A stretch of DNA of 64,000 nucleotides from assembly GCA_003999685.1 (NCBI GenBank), contig CP021220.1, positions 3,968,001 to 4,032,000 of the forward strand, written 5' to 3'. This document shows, piece by piece, positions 11,253 to 22,841 of the stretch. This DNA is from Taiwanofungus camphoratus (Eukaryota; Basidiomycota; Agaricomycetes; Polyporales; Taiwanofungaceae). The notes beneath the pieces are model-generated. The model was not told the origin of the DNA and did not search any database. It saw only the letters and a program-made list of their open reading frames with translations. The position numbers and the translations under genes are program-made. How positions within the stretch are numbered: position 1 is the first letter of the stretch; every line of letters starts with the position of its first letter.

Positions 11253-13749
11253 ACGAGAGTGGGAGTCGGCCTAAGCGACGGCGGCGAGCAAGGCCGGGGT
11301 GACGAACGACGGTGTTGAAACGACGAGCGAAAGTAGAGGGTTAAAAATGTCGAAAAGAATTAAGCGCAAGGGCGGATGTTGCGTGCACGGTAAGGCGTGC
11401 AGGCCACGAGTTGGGAAGACTTCGGAAGACCGTTATGAACTGCCTCGAGGCCGTTGCAGCCGCCTGTCAGTCCTCAGACTGCGTCCTGGTGCCGTTGGAG
11501 CACGAGCGAGCAAAGATGGTCAAGTGAGGGTGTCGAGTTGGAATAAGATAGCGTTTTGAGTGGTGTAAACTGGGAGCGGTGACTAGAATAAGAAGGTAGC
11601 CCTGCCCGCTTGACTTTTTTGTGCGGGTTGCCACCAATCACGCCTCAGTCGTTGTGGCTAGCCCGCTCTGCTATCGGCGTGGACACATGCCCGCAATTCC
11701 CTTTTCTTTGCATTGTCCTCATGCGACTACTACGCGTACTGCTACTACCCCCAAGCCCGCTCACTGGGGCTAGGGACCTGCACGGAGCTTGCGACGGGGG
11801 CCTTTCAAGTTGGCTGAAGCGAGCTATCTCATGCCTAACCGGAGAAACGCGAACGGGGAAATGCCAGTATCTTTGAGCACTGCCAAAACGATACATAGTA
11901 GTACATCAAGGAACAGAGGATGGGGGCAAGATACGACGGAGCAGCCCGAGATGGTCCCATCCAATTACAGGAACAGCTTCACACACCCTCGATTCCAGAG
12001 CTGGTGATGAGATGGCGTGTACCCTTCACGCGCTGGAGGAGGCGCGCGGACGGAAACCCTCCCCCATAAGATGTTTATCTGATCCGACTCATGACGTCGA
12101 CACTCGCATTGTTCGAAGCTCTGCGCAGCCTAGAGTTCACGCTAATCCAACGCAAACGACACGACGTTATACCGAAGTTGCTGCGCAACGTTCAAGCGTT
12201 AAAGTTTGTCGGACAGCGAGTTCCCATCTGCTGGTGGTCAAAACAGGATAGAGCCCGACTACTCGAGTACATGGATCTGTGCAATCGCGCGCTCTCTGGA
12301 TGCAGCTTGGGGAACGAACCGATACGCACCTGTGTGCATGGTTCTGCAACGCCATGCTCCGTCCAGTTCTGATCTCTATGGCACTGTGTAATTAAATGTC
12401 TTCCGGAATTCCAAAGGGACACGATAGATGGAGGCTCTGCAAGAGACGCCCGACCAAATGCCTGGTCACGAGGGTACATCAATTTCGGTGTATTTTCCCA
12501 TTCCTAGGATCGCTGCTGCTACATTCGACCACAAGTGTTCACGAATCTGGAGGTCACAGCATTCCGGCAGTCTCGGTCGGCGAGTAGATGCCAACTACAA
12601 TGACAGAAGTGCAGCCAGCCGTGCAAGCACTACTGTCAAACAACACTACAAGGGTCTGCAAATGGATACTCGCCTATTTGTTCGGAACGCGACGTTTTCG
12701 CGATGGCATTCCAGGCGTCTAAGCACGACATATTCCCCGTCTGCCAAGAAGTTGACTAACCCCGCATTCTTGTGGTAAACCTTGCTCTTTTTGCTTGACT
12801 GTTAGGCCATGTTGTGCTCCTCCCGGTCCCAGTGAACAGAGTCCATATCATCGTAGCTCTTGTCTGCAAACTGTAGCTGATACGATGCACAGCTCTTTCA
12901 AGATGGGGGATGAGGACCGCCCTTGCGATTAGGTTTGTTCTTCGGGTCTCGACTGCTTCTGATTCCATGCGACGAGCAGAAGGTGTGCAAAGATACAGGC
13001 CCAAGAGAATGGCGTCCAGTTACCGGCGGAGGTGGCTTTCCAAGACCAAGTCTCTAGGTACGCTTCAGCAGGATCCTCCGCAATCTAAGGGGTGGCTTGT
13101 TAAGGGGACATGTCTCGCATTCGCCTGAGCGGGAGTGCAGAGAAGGGTCTTATGGTCGTTTACTCAGGACCTATATAGCACCACAAGAGAAGCCAGCCGT
13201 TCTTTCCTACTAAATGTCCCTCGGGTGAGATGCTAGTGGATCCAATTAGCCCATCGAAGCTTCCGTTTCATGTTAGTGAGATTAAGACCATGGACAAAAG
13301 AGGGAGTCGCCAGCTACTTCTGGAGGACATGTCTTTCTCTTTGTATATCGATCTCAAGACGAGTGCTCGACGCCGGCACAAAATTCCATTGTAGTCCAGG
13401 TTGCATCGTAGCGCTCAGACAGTATGGGAACAGCGTACACCTTCGTGAGAGGCCGCTGCTGAAGGAGAACGGGTACATGGGGACCAGGGTAAACCATTTG
13501 CAGTGGCTCCCAGGATACGATAAGCATCGAATCATCGAATCGTAATCTACCTGAGGGCAACACGTCGTAAGATCGCTGTCGATAAACCCAGCTGTCCTGC
13601 CAGACAACGTGAGGAAGGGACCGAGTTCTGCGACAGTACCACGACGGCACAGCCAAATTGCTCAGGCTGCTCCAGCTCGCACATATCCCCAACCCACCAC
13701 TCCCACTAACGACCCCGACCCCGACGGCGCCCGTCGTTCACTCGCAGCC
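11253..13749. other. Intergenic, no recognisable gene
   Basis: About 2.5 kb between the divergent PX kinase (minus) and adenosine kinase (plus). Short frames on both strands are unrelated to each other and lack spliced continuation or known motifs. The last 70 bases before the adenosine kinase start are C-rich, which is common for leaders of highly expressed basidiomycete genes. I see no RNA gene, repeat or mobile element. Confidence 0.5.
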
Positions 13750-15000
13750 ATGGCTTCGTACTCGCTCTTTTGCATGGGCAACCCCCTGCTGGACATGCAG
13801 GTCACGAACGGGGAGGAGCTCCTGAAGAAGTATGAGCTAAAGGCGAACGACGCCATCCTCGCGGAGGATAAGCATTTGCCGATGTACGTCGTAAAAATCC
13901 CGACTTAGGGAGGGGGTCCATACAGACCGTCTTGTCTAGATACGACGAGCTGGCCCAGAAGTACAAAGTTACCTATGTCGCCGGTGGCGCCGCACAGAAC
14001 GCGGCAAGAGGAGCAGCAGTATGTCCTCTCACTGCCAACATTTGCCCGGCCTTCGTTAAGAGCTCCCTCTTCCTCAGTATGTTCTGCCTCCAGGCTCAGT
14101 AGTATACACCGGGTGTGTGGGAGACGACGAGCTTGCCGAGCAGCTCAAGGCTGCCAACAAGCGTGAGGGCCTTGACCAGGTTTACCTCGTCAAGAAGGGC
14201 GAGAAGACGGGTGCATGCGCCGTCGTCATCACAGGCCACCATCGGTATGTGCTCTGACTGTCCGACAAACGGTAGAGCTGAAAATTGGTGCAGGTCTTTG
14301 GTGACCACACTGCGTGTGGCGGAAAAGTTTGAAAAATCGCATCTGGCGTCCCCGGAGGTGGCACCGCTGATCGAGGCCGCCAAGGTCTTCTACGTTGAGG
14401 GCTACTTTCTGACACACGGCACCGACTCGGTGCTCGAGTTGAGCAAGAAGGCGTCGGAGGCGTCGAAGGTACCATCTCGTCCATTACTCGTACGAGGCGA
14501 AAACCTGACCACTCAACCAGGTCTTCGTCCTGAACCTCTCAGCGCCCTTCATCCCACAGTTCTTCGCTGTCCAGTTGCAGCAGGTCATGCCTTACACTGA
14601 TATCCTCATCGGCAACGAAACCGAAGCAGAGACATGGGCGAGTGCAAACGGGCTCCCCAACAAGACCGACCTCGCTGCCGTAGCCAAAGCCATCGCGACA
14701 CAGCCCAAGTCTAACCCTTCCCGTCCCCGTATCGTCGTCATCACACACGGTGCCGAGTCGACCACCGTCGTCTCGTCGGCAGACCCGGATAACGTGAAGA
14801 CATACAACGTGATTCCTCTGAAGGACGACGAGATTGTCGACACGAACGCCGCTGGCGACGCGTTCGCTGGTGGCTTCTTAGGCGCCTACGTTGCAGGAAA
14901 GAGCCTCGACGAATGTGTTGAGGCTGGTCATAAGCTGGGCTCAATATGTGTGCAGCAAGTGGGTCCCCAGTACAAGTGGCCAAAAGTGAACATCCTATAG
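13750..15000 (+). CDS. ADO1: Adenosine kinase
   Basis: PfkB-family sugar kinase that phosphorylates adenosine to AMP, clearing the adenosine made by S-adenosylhomocysteine hydrolase in the methyl cycle; cytosolic. Five exons: 13750-13883, 13940-14018, 14078-14244, 14294-14468 and 14521-15000; 344 residues, the family length. The N-terminal substrate loop reads FCMGNPLLDMQV. The ribose-binding region GGAAQNAARGAA is split by intron 2. The PfkB signature DTNAAGDAFAGGF is at 292-304, with the catalytic base Asp298. The C-terminal CVQQVGPQYKWPK is typical of eukaryotic adenosine kinases. The start ATG has a good context (gccATGgc) and gives the standard N-terminus. An upstream in-frame extension to 13609 lacks similarity to the family and is unlikely. 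Confidence 0.96.
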
Positions 15001-15298
15001 GCGACGTTATGTAATGAATTTATCTTGGATTGATCTGGCTCGCTCTCAACAGCGGTGCTCTGTAACACTAGGTGTTCGCTCACTAGCTTGTAGAATATCG
15101 AGTCAACCATCGTTATCTGTAGCTGCACACTCCCAATGTCACCAATAACAACGATCAATTGGAATTCGCAAAGCTCGAAGACAATAAGATTACGGTACAA
15201 GGATACAATATCGACGCTGCGAAGAAAGCATGATAAGATGAATGAAGTGTGACACCGTCTCCGATGCCATCTACTGTCTTATTGCAACAAACTCGGGG

Positions 15299-17111
15299 TC
15301 ACGAAGGTGGTGGCGAGGCTAGTGATTCCTGCAAGGAGTAAGTAAGGACCAACAAGTAGTGCTTGGGCGCGACTAACCTGCGTCAATAGCTCGGCTTTCA
15401 AATGCGTAATTCCGTTCAGTTCACTGGAATTTGTGAATGAAGTGATACACCAACCTGGATTCAGCATAGTTTCGCCATCCTCCGTCAAAATGTGTTCCAT
15501 GTTCGGTCGTGCGGCCGAGTGTGAGCCCGATTGTCCTGCAGCGCCGCCTTTCGGCGATGCCTCGTCTGCATCGGCATCGGCATCTGCGTCGCCATTCGCG
15601 GATGTTGTTGACCCTCCTCTTGACCGCAGAGAACGGGGTGTACGTGCCTCGCCTTGTTGAAGCTGAGTTGAGGGCTGGGGTGAGGCCTCACTCCTGATCA
15701 GATCGTCAGGAGCAGCAGAACTACTTCTGCTTGCTGCCCGACTCGCTTCGGCCTTCTTATAATCGATCACAGCCTGCACAGCCGCTTGCGTGATCTTCAG
15801 GGACATGTCTTCGCCGGCAGCTCCGTTTGCCTGTGGGCGAGCAGCTTTCAAAGCATTGGGACGTATGTCGCTCGCGGGAGTATCAAGTGAAGGATCTATG
15901 ACCGGAGCAGAGCCTTGCGAGGCACCATCTTCCATCTCGACATTATCCGACGACTTCTCATTCTGACCTGCAGCACTCGCAGGAGAAGACCTCTCTGTAT
16001 GCGTTTGTGTCGGCGAAACAGGGTCACCATTCTGTGGTTGAGTTATGAGCTCTGGATTGATTTGCGGGTGCATTGGGTGACCATGTGGTGGCGGCATATG
16101 AGGGGGCATCATATGAGGTGGGTGTCGGTAGTATGGAGAGGGTTGATAGTACGGTGGAGGAATGTGATACATTCCAGGAGGAAGGGGGTGACCATCAGCG
16201 GTCCAACCTGGCGGTGGAGGCGAAGGCTGCCAGTGTGGTTGATGTAGTCTTGTAGCAGACGTAGGCAGCGCGATGGGCGGGGCATAATGTGGGTCTATGA
16301 ATCCGGGTGGCGGAGGCGGACGCGGGGGAGGATAGCCTGAGGGAAAATTAAGGCGACCAAGGTCTACTGCAGTAGTGAAATATTACCATTCATAGTATGC
16401 TGCCGATAGTAGCTCGAGGGGCCGGCTGCTGGCCCTGCCGTTCCAGGTTGGGCGAGAGCAGTCGGTGGTGTGCTCTTCGCGCTGGCCGGATCACCTTGGC
16501 TCTTTGAAGGCGTACCACTACGGCTTGGTGAGTTTGAGCCAGACGAGCCAGGCGCCCCTCCTTCCGCCCTCTTTTCTTGGTCAACTGGCGGAATGATTAC
16601 CCCATTGTGCCTTGGTGCAGAAAGCTTTATTTTCAGACAAGGGAGTCTGAAATACTGGACAACTTACCGGGATTTCTGGTGTCGACGTAGAGCGTCGGTC
16701 TAAGTAGATTGCAGTTACAGACTGTAATTATTTGTAATTTGGGAGTACGCACTCTCGTAAAAGTCGCATCACACTGCGGGCATGCACTAGCAATGCCCAA
16801 GTCAGCCTCTAAAATGCGACATTGGAAACATATATACATACAAGCTAGGCAGAGAGTGCAATTTAGTGGTTCTCTGGTGTCTCTTTAGATCAGCCTCTCG
16901 CGCGAAGACTTTATTACATCCATTGATCTTGCAGGGCCATGAGCCCGTCTCTGCCTTCTTCTTTGATGGTGTTTTCTTCTTACTTGTCTCCTTCTTCTCC
17001 TCCGGCTAGATATGGCATGATCAGCCACAGGAAAGTGGCAGAAGGTGGCTGAAAGGACTGAAAGTCCGTGCGAGTGTTACTCACCGTTTGTTTCATATGT
17101 GCTCTAACCAT
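15299..17111 (-). CDS. C2H2 zinc-finger protein with two fingers and long Pro/Ser-rich tail
   Basis: Probable nuclear DNA-binding regulator of 469 residues. Eight exons: 17111-17085, 17005-16842, 16786-16753, 16699-16668, 16610-16387, 16336-15455, 15394-15378 and 15328-15299. A Lys-rich N-terminus (SKKKTPSKKK) is followed by finger 1 (Cys34, Cys39, His52, His59) and finger 2 (Cys66, Cys69, His82, His87). Both fingers are spread over small exons, so neither appears in any single open frame. The long central region is rich in Pro, His and Met (PPPYYQPSPYYRHPPHM) and then Ser, and includes an Asp-Ala repeat. The last two exons, one of 17 bases, give the ending AELLTQESLASPPPS. A 60-base stop-free intron (15454-15395) precedes the 17-base exon. 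The short first exon is the least certain part. Target genes are unknown. Confidence 0.85.
15558..15590 (-). repeat. GCN/GAT codon repeat (Asp-Ala) in the C2H2 gene
   Basis: A short hexamer-like tract (gcatcg units on the plus strand) encodes alternating Asp-Ala residues in the disordered tail of the zinc-finger protein. It is in frame and within exon 6. Confidence 0.8.
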
Positions 17112-17523
17112 GTTCAATTATTTGCTTCAACTGACGTGTGCCGCCCTTACAACAAGCTGAACTCGATTCTCTTTGTGACTGTGCGCCCGTCGTATGAGGC
17201 TGTGGCTGGCGAGCGTTAGCAGCGGTGGCAGACCGGTGGCGTTGGGGAGGGGCGGCGAAAAGTTGGGTGGCAAATTGCGGTGGCGAGTAATTAATCCAGC
17301 GTGACATCACTGTCACAGCGTGGCCAGTCACAAAAAGACCAATGGAGAATCATATAGGCTAGTGCTAGTCAGCTTAAAATGCCCTTGGAAAGAACATAGC
17401 ATGGTCAACAACAGTGAATGGCTCCTTGAATAAGTGCTTAGTGACATGGGGTATAGCAATAATGACTACTTAGGGTATTCTTGATGAGGGTAAACAAACG
17501 ACTGTCAATGTCAAAGCCTCTTG

Positions 17524-20500
17524 CTATACTGCAAGAGCGCTAGTCCGTTCCAGCAGGCCCTGCAGCCGCCTTCCCAGACGTTCCCCCTGCATCTTGCGCT
17601 CCCATACTTGATATGCTGGTGTCTTCTTCTTGGGCATCCACGGTCTTCCAGCTCTCTGTCCTTCCTCCCGTTTTGCCCTTAGAATGGATAGATCAACTAC
17701 ACGTGGTGAGGATGCATACTGGATGACATCACGATACAACAATTTTGACTCCGCAGCAAGAGTTCGCAACGTAGGCGGGGAGGGTGGTGAGTCGGAGTCG
17801 GAGTCTTCCGAGTCTGAAGGGTTCGAGGGGTCCAGAGGAGGCGTAGGTTCTCGACTGATAGGCTCCCGCAGCGGCGGCAAAGACTCGATCTCCTTGAGGA
17901 GGTCTTGGCCCTTGAGGTATGAATTTTCTATATGAAGAAAACGAACCGTTCCACGAAGTGCATCAAGCTGCACTTTGTGCTTAGAAATAGCTTGACTTTA
18001 TGGAGACAGAGAGCTTACCTGTTCCAGAAGATATGATGTCTCAAGACTCCCCTCGACAGGAACATTCTCAGGTTCTGCAGGTGGTGGTCCAGAAGCTGTG
18101 GCAGACTTAGCTAGACGTACCTTTCGAAAGGTCAGGGGATACTCACATTGCCGTTCCGGATTATTCGCCAAGGCCTTCAGCTTAGCATTGTCCTGCTCCA
18201 AGGCATCCAAATCCGCTTGCAGTTGCTCCATTGCCTCCTCGTACGCGCGCTCTTGTTTGCGCGCTTTGGACAGCTCATTCTCAAGGTCGGTGATGGTATC
18301 AACCTGCTTCTTGACCGTTTCCAAGCGTCGCTCCATGAGCTCAATTTTCACACCCGCTTCCTGAATGTTCTGATCCTTGGTCTTTAAAGTGCGGATGAGG
18401 GCTTGCATCTCGTCGTTCAGCTGGGAGACTTTCCTCTCCGCCTCAACATTAATGGCCGTAGCTGCCTTAATCCCATCGATACGGACCACCCAGGGAGCCG
18501 TGCCAGAAACTAGTTCAGATTAGTTACATGTCGGCTGCTGTCATAATACGAGACTCACTCTTCACAACATTCTCAGCTTCCAGGGCCAAAGGCAATAGTC
18601 TGCTTGCTTCCTGTACCACTTGGGTAAAGAAGTCCCCGACTGATTCCCAGGAAGGTACTTCACCCTTCTTTCCTTTGCCAACAGTAGATGCAGCAATTTG
18701 TTTGACGAACGAAAGAACCGCAGACAGCTGAAACGGTGCCTTCGCACTCCGCACGTCACCCAGATGAGGCATCACTCGTTGTGCAAGCTGAGCGGAAGGA
18801 AAATAACATATCAGATTTAATCCACAGACGAGGGACATAAGAAACTACTTACTGAAATGCCAAAGTTGACAAGCTCAGGGACAACATTATTGAGTGCTCG
18901 AAGCTGAGGGACAAGATGGGATTTGAGGGCGGCGGAATCTTGTGTTAAGTCTTCTAAACGCTTCGTAAGTTTCCTAAGATTGATCTCAATCAAAGATGCA
19001 TTGACATGATAGTATTCAGACACACTTGGAGAGCACTTTAGCACTTCTGCACTGATCCAGTAGTTTTTGTAGAGGTCCAAAAAACTCTTGCTCAGGATCG
19101 AGCCCACCCATGTTCAACTCAACGTCTAGACATATATATCAGTTATTGCTCAAGTACGCAACGGATTGAATCGCACCCTCATCCTTCATGATAGCGGCTA
19201 CGGAGGTTTTGATGAGACCGATGGACGCAGCAAACATCTCGAGGTCGTGATCGAATGTCAACGCATAACCTAACTCCCGCTCGCCAAGATCGAACTCGAA
19301 GCCGTTGAAATATGTTTCTGCCAGATGATCGAATTGGGACTGGATCCTGGATGCAGTGAAATTATATCAGATCCTGTCGCACTCAAATTTGCGGCGTGTC
19401 TACTCACTTTGCTGCGTCGCTGACACACTCAAGCTCGCGGAACTCCTCCCGACGGAGTAAATCAACGTGCATGTCAATGCGTTTCTCCATAGGCGCAATT
19501 TCCGCGTAAATTCGGCCGATATTCAGGAACGACTCGACATCGCATTTGCGCAAGATGGAGGAAAAGCGCTTGCAGGTGGTAGATAGAAGTGATAGACGAC
19601 CTCTCATCTATGACGAGGGTGAATTTCCGTACTTGATCCCTTCCCGCAGATACGTACCTCACAAACCCCAACCAACACATCAGATACCGGTCCATTAAGA
19701 GATTCAGGCAATTTGTGGATTTGGGCAACGACAGTGTTGATCAAGTCAACCTTCAACGCTAGACGCTGGAAGAAGAGATAACAACTAGTGGCATCTGTGT
19801 CAGATTCTACGTAAAGTTGAGGAAGATACGGCTGTCATAAGATAAGCAGAGCCGTACTGTCAAAAACAAGTGAATTCGAGATTATTGATATCAAGCGCAC
19901 CTGAACGATGTTCAAGAGTTCGCGAGCCTCTCTGGACTCGATTCTCTTGACCTCAAGCTCAATGTTCCGAGCTTGATTCTTGGAAGCGGAAGACTGAAGC
20001 TTGAGGTTCAAAGACATCATGGCGGCAGTTTGAGAGGCTGCTGTAGCCGACTCGTGCTGAGCCGTTTGTGTCTCGGTACGCAGTGCATCGAGGTCGCTAA
20101 CATGAAGAGAAAAGGTAAGCGAATTACAGCCACAATTATAAGCAAGGTATACCTCTGCAATTGCATCACCAGTTCTCTGAACTGAACAATTGTGCTCTCG
20201 AGATCCTGACATGCTTCTTCCAGTGTTTCAATCTTGCGTGTTTGTTCCCGAATCTGCACATCTTTGGCATCTGAAGACAAACGTCTAGTATCCCCGACAT
20301 AGTTATATCAATTGCACTCACCAAGATCTTCTTGCATTACTTTCTCTGTCTCAATGTGATTTTCTTCCAGTTCATCGTTGAGCTCCTTAAGAGCTTCCAA
20401 ATCCTCGATAGTGATGCGCATTTCTTCTATTTTCTAGGGTTGAAGAACTGTAAGATACAGGGCAGGCATCACGCCATATGGAGCGATGGCTTACCTCGCC

Positions 20501-22227
20501 CAACATAAGATTGCGCTCCGTCAGTTGGACGAGCATCTCCTCTGCTCCGAGTGCATCGTCGAGTTGCACCTTGAGGTCCTCAATTTGTGTCTCGGCATTT
20601 GATAATATTATCAAGGTCGACTCATATTGTGCTGTAAAGGTGTGAATGGGAGACCAATGAGTAGGATGATCAACCATTTACATTGGATTTCGTCGAGGCT
20701 CGTGACGTCCTTCTCCATCTCCGCAATTCGTCTGCGCTGTTCTTGTTCCGTTTCTTGCGAGATATCACGAAGTCTGCGCAGATACATGGTATTCTAGAGA
20801 GGAACCAACGGAGAAACATGACTGACCGAATGAGTGCCTCCTTTAATCTTTCATTCCGCTTTTCAAGCTGAATGTACGCCAAGGACTGCTTTGCAGTATG
20901 ATCATCGCCCTCTTCCCCTCCTTCACTCACACCCGTGCGTCAGTAACGCAATGTCATTCTCACTAGCGATGGGATGAGAGTAAGGTACACACCGCCGCCC
21001 TCCTTCAAGACCTGTAGTTCAACTTCAACTACGGCTAGCTTCTCACGAACCTCTTCTAGTTCAGACTCTGCAAGTTCCGCACGCTCTTCCGCCATCTCTT
21101 TGTCGAGCATAGCCATCTCAAGTTGTTCTTGTGAGTCGACAATGCGGCTTTCGGCCAGCTGTGCAAGCTGCTGCGCATCTGCCAACTCGCGACGTGTCGC
21201 AATGAGCTCTGTCTGCTGCGAATTTAGTTTGGCCTGCAATTTCGGTCGCAGTGCAACGAAAGATTCGGCCTCTGAGAGCCGCGTCTCCAGCTCACGGACG
21301 TGACGATCATCATCGGCACGTTTGGCCTCTAGCACACGAATCTTGGCACGGAGCTCCTGCATTTCTTGATCGTCCTGCACACGCTGAGAGAAAACCTCAA
21401 TGAAGGGAACAAGATGATAAGGCGAGACAACCTCACTTACTATTGGAGTGGTTGGTCGAGAGGGCTGCTTGAAGATGATAGGTGATTCAGGTTCTGGTGT
21501 TGACACTCGTCGGAGAGACGATGGCTGAAGCGATGGCTGAGGAGGGGAGACCTTTGCTATCATGGGCGAAGGAGCAAGGGTCTTTGAAAAGGGTTTGAGA
21601 GGTGCATTTTGACTGGGGGAGTCAAAGCTGCGCTGACGAGAGACAGTGGGGCTCAGATTCGCTTCGGCATGTAGGGATGGTTGGCGGGGCAGCGATGCCC
21701 GGGACTGTAGCGTAAGTGCGGGAGTGCGTTTGGTGGGCGAACCAAGCCGTGCCGTACGCGGTGACGTGACTGAGCTTCCATTTGCGAGACCACTCGTAGA
21801 TGGTTTTGAGGGGCTGCCAGCACGGGGGGATGGCGGAAGAGTACGTGCGGAAGGTACCCGAGCTAAACCTGTGCTCCCCGTCCGGTGGTGACCAAGGGTA
21901 GGTCGCGAAACGGAAGGCTTAAAAATACATAAGTAAGTTTAGAAAAGGAAAAAGGCCACTGTGCATGGAACTGACGGCTGGCGCAGCTAGGGCCGGTTCC
22001 AGGGAGATGACCCTCACTTGACTTGGTCTGACAAAGACGCCATAATTGGGCTTGCAGGTAAAGTACTTAACGCCATGCACAGTACCATCGTTCTTTCCGT
22101 TCGACTCTGACAACTCAATGCCAACCCACTTTCCGGCAGAGAACGAGGTTGCACCGCAGAACCGAACGACGCCCCGACCTGCAGGAATTTCAACCAGAGC
22201 ACCAAGGGGAGGATCTGTCGGAGCCAT
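17524..22227 (-). CDS. NIP100: Dynactin p150-Glued subunit
   Basis: Largest dynactin subunit; it links cytoplasmic dynein to microtubules and cargo for nuclear migration and vesicle transport. Eighteen exons on the minus strand starting at 22227; intron boundaries were resolved throughout and sum to 1251 residues, close to the usual 1200-1300. The N-terminal CAP-Gly domain (residues about 6-72) carries GKWVGIEL, GKNDG and NYGVFVRPSQV, the GKNDG loop being the EB1/tubulin contact. A basic Ser/Pro-rich linker follows (exon 2, 21917-21441), then two long coiled coils (exons 3-9 and 16) around the dynactin domain (exons 10-15), with LSKKLTKRLEDL near its end. The C-terminus has LRGTVRFLHIENSYLKG. 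Exon 3 starts after a 57-base stop-free intron (21440-21384). The intron between exons 3 and 4 (20988-20926) is the least secure. Confidence 0.94.
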
Positions 22228-22841
22228 CTGATAAACAAGGTACTCAATTTAACAACAGCGTCAAGAGTTTCGGGCAGAGACCAGTAATCCAGTTATGTCT
22301 GTCCAGGACTCCTGCTCGGGGTTAATCAGAATCGACTACTGAGGCAGACCATGAGGCAGCACCAAGTCCCAGGAGAAAGGAGAGGAAGGAGCAAGCCGGT
22401 CTCCAGCAGCAAGAAAAACAGATCAGGTAGATGCAATGCCTCGGAAACGATCCTCCAAGGGCTCTACGTTATGAGATACTATATACCGCAGCGTTCCTTC
22501 AGTGAGCAAGCAGCAGACGCGTCTTCTAGTTCGAGGTGCACGTGATTTAGGTCAATGTTCCCACGACACCCCTTCCTATACTTCGAAAGTCATTAACAGA
22601 TTAAGATCCATTCATCCGCACACTGTTTGAGCCAGTCCTGGCTTTTGGTTCAGACGTGTTCAAAGGTGTAGGAGGTCTTGGGACATCTGTGCTGCCACTG
22701 AAAAATTTGGAAGTTCTAGCTGCGGATAAATCGTTTGTTCACACTTTTTTCCATCTTGTATAGCTTCCGCAGAGAGAACGCATTGCAGTTGGCGTCGGCA
22801 TCTTTGCAAGAGCAAGCTCACTGTGACAATTCCAAAGTAAT
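22228..22841. promoter_or_regulatory. Shared divergent promoter region of dynactin p150 and KOG1
   Basis: The 614 bases between the start codons of two divergently transcribed genes must contain both promoters. No clear TATA box or known operator can be named. Short unrelated frames are present only. Confidence 0.5.

Noticed and set aside
17980-18018. A 39-base intron near the dynactin C-terminus
   Set aside because: Using the next acceptor (gtgcag at 17968) gives 51 bases and the expected EQ-LDALRGTVRFL join.
18111-18146. A 36-base intron in dynactin exon 16/17
   Set aside because: The same donor with an acceptor 15 bases further on gives a normal 51-base intron and an equally good protein, so the shorter one was dropped.
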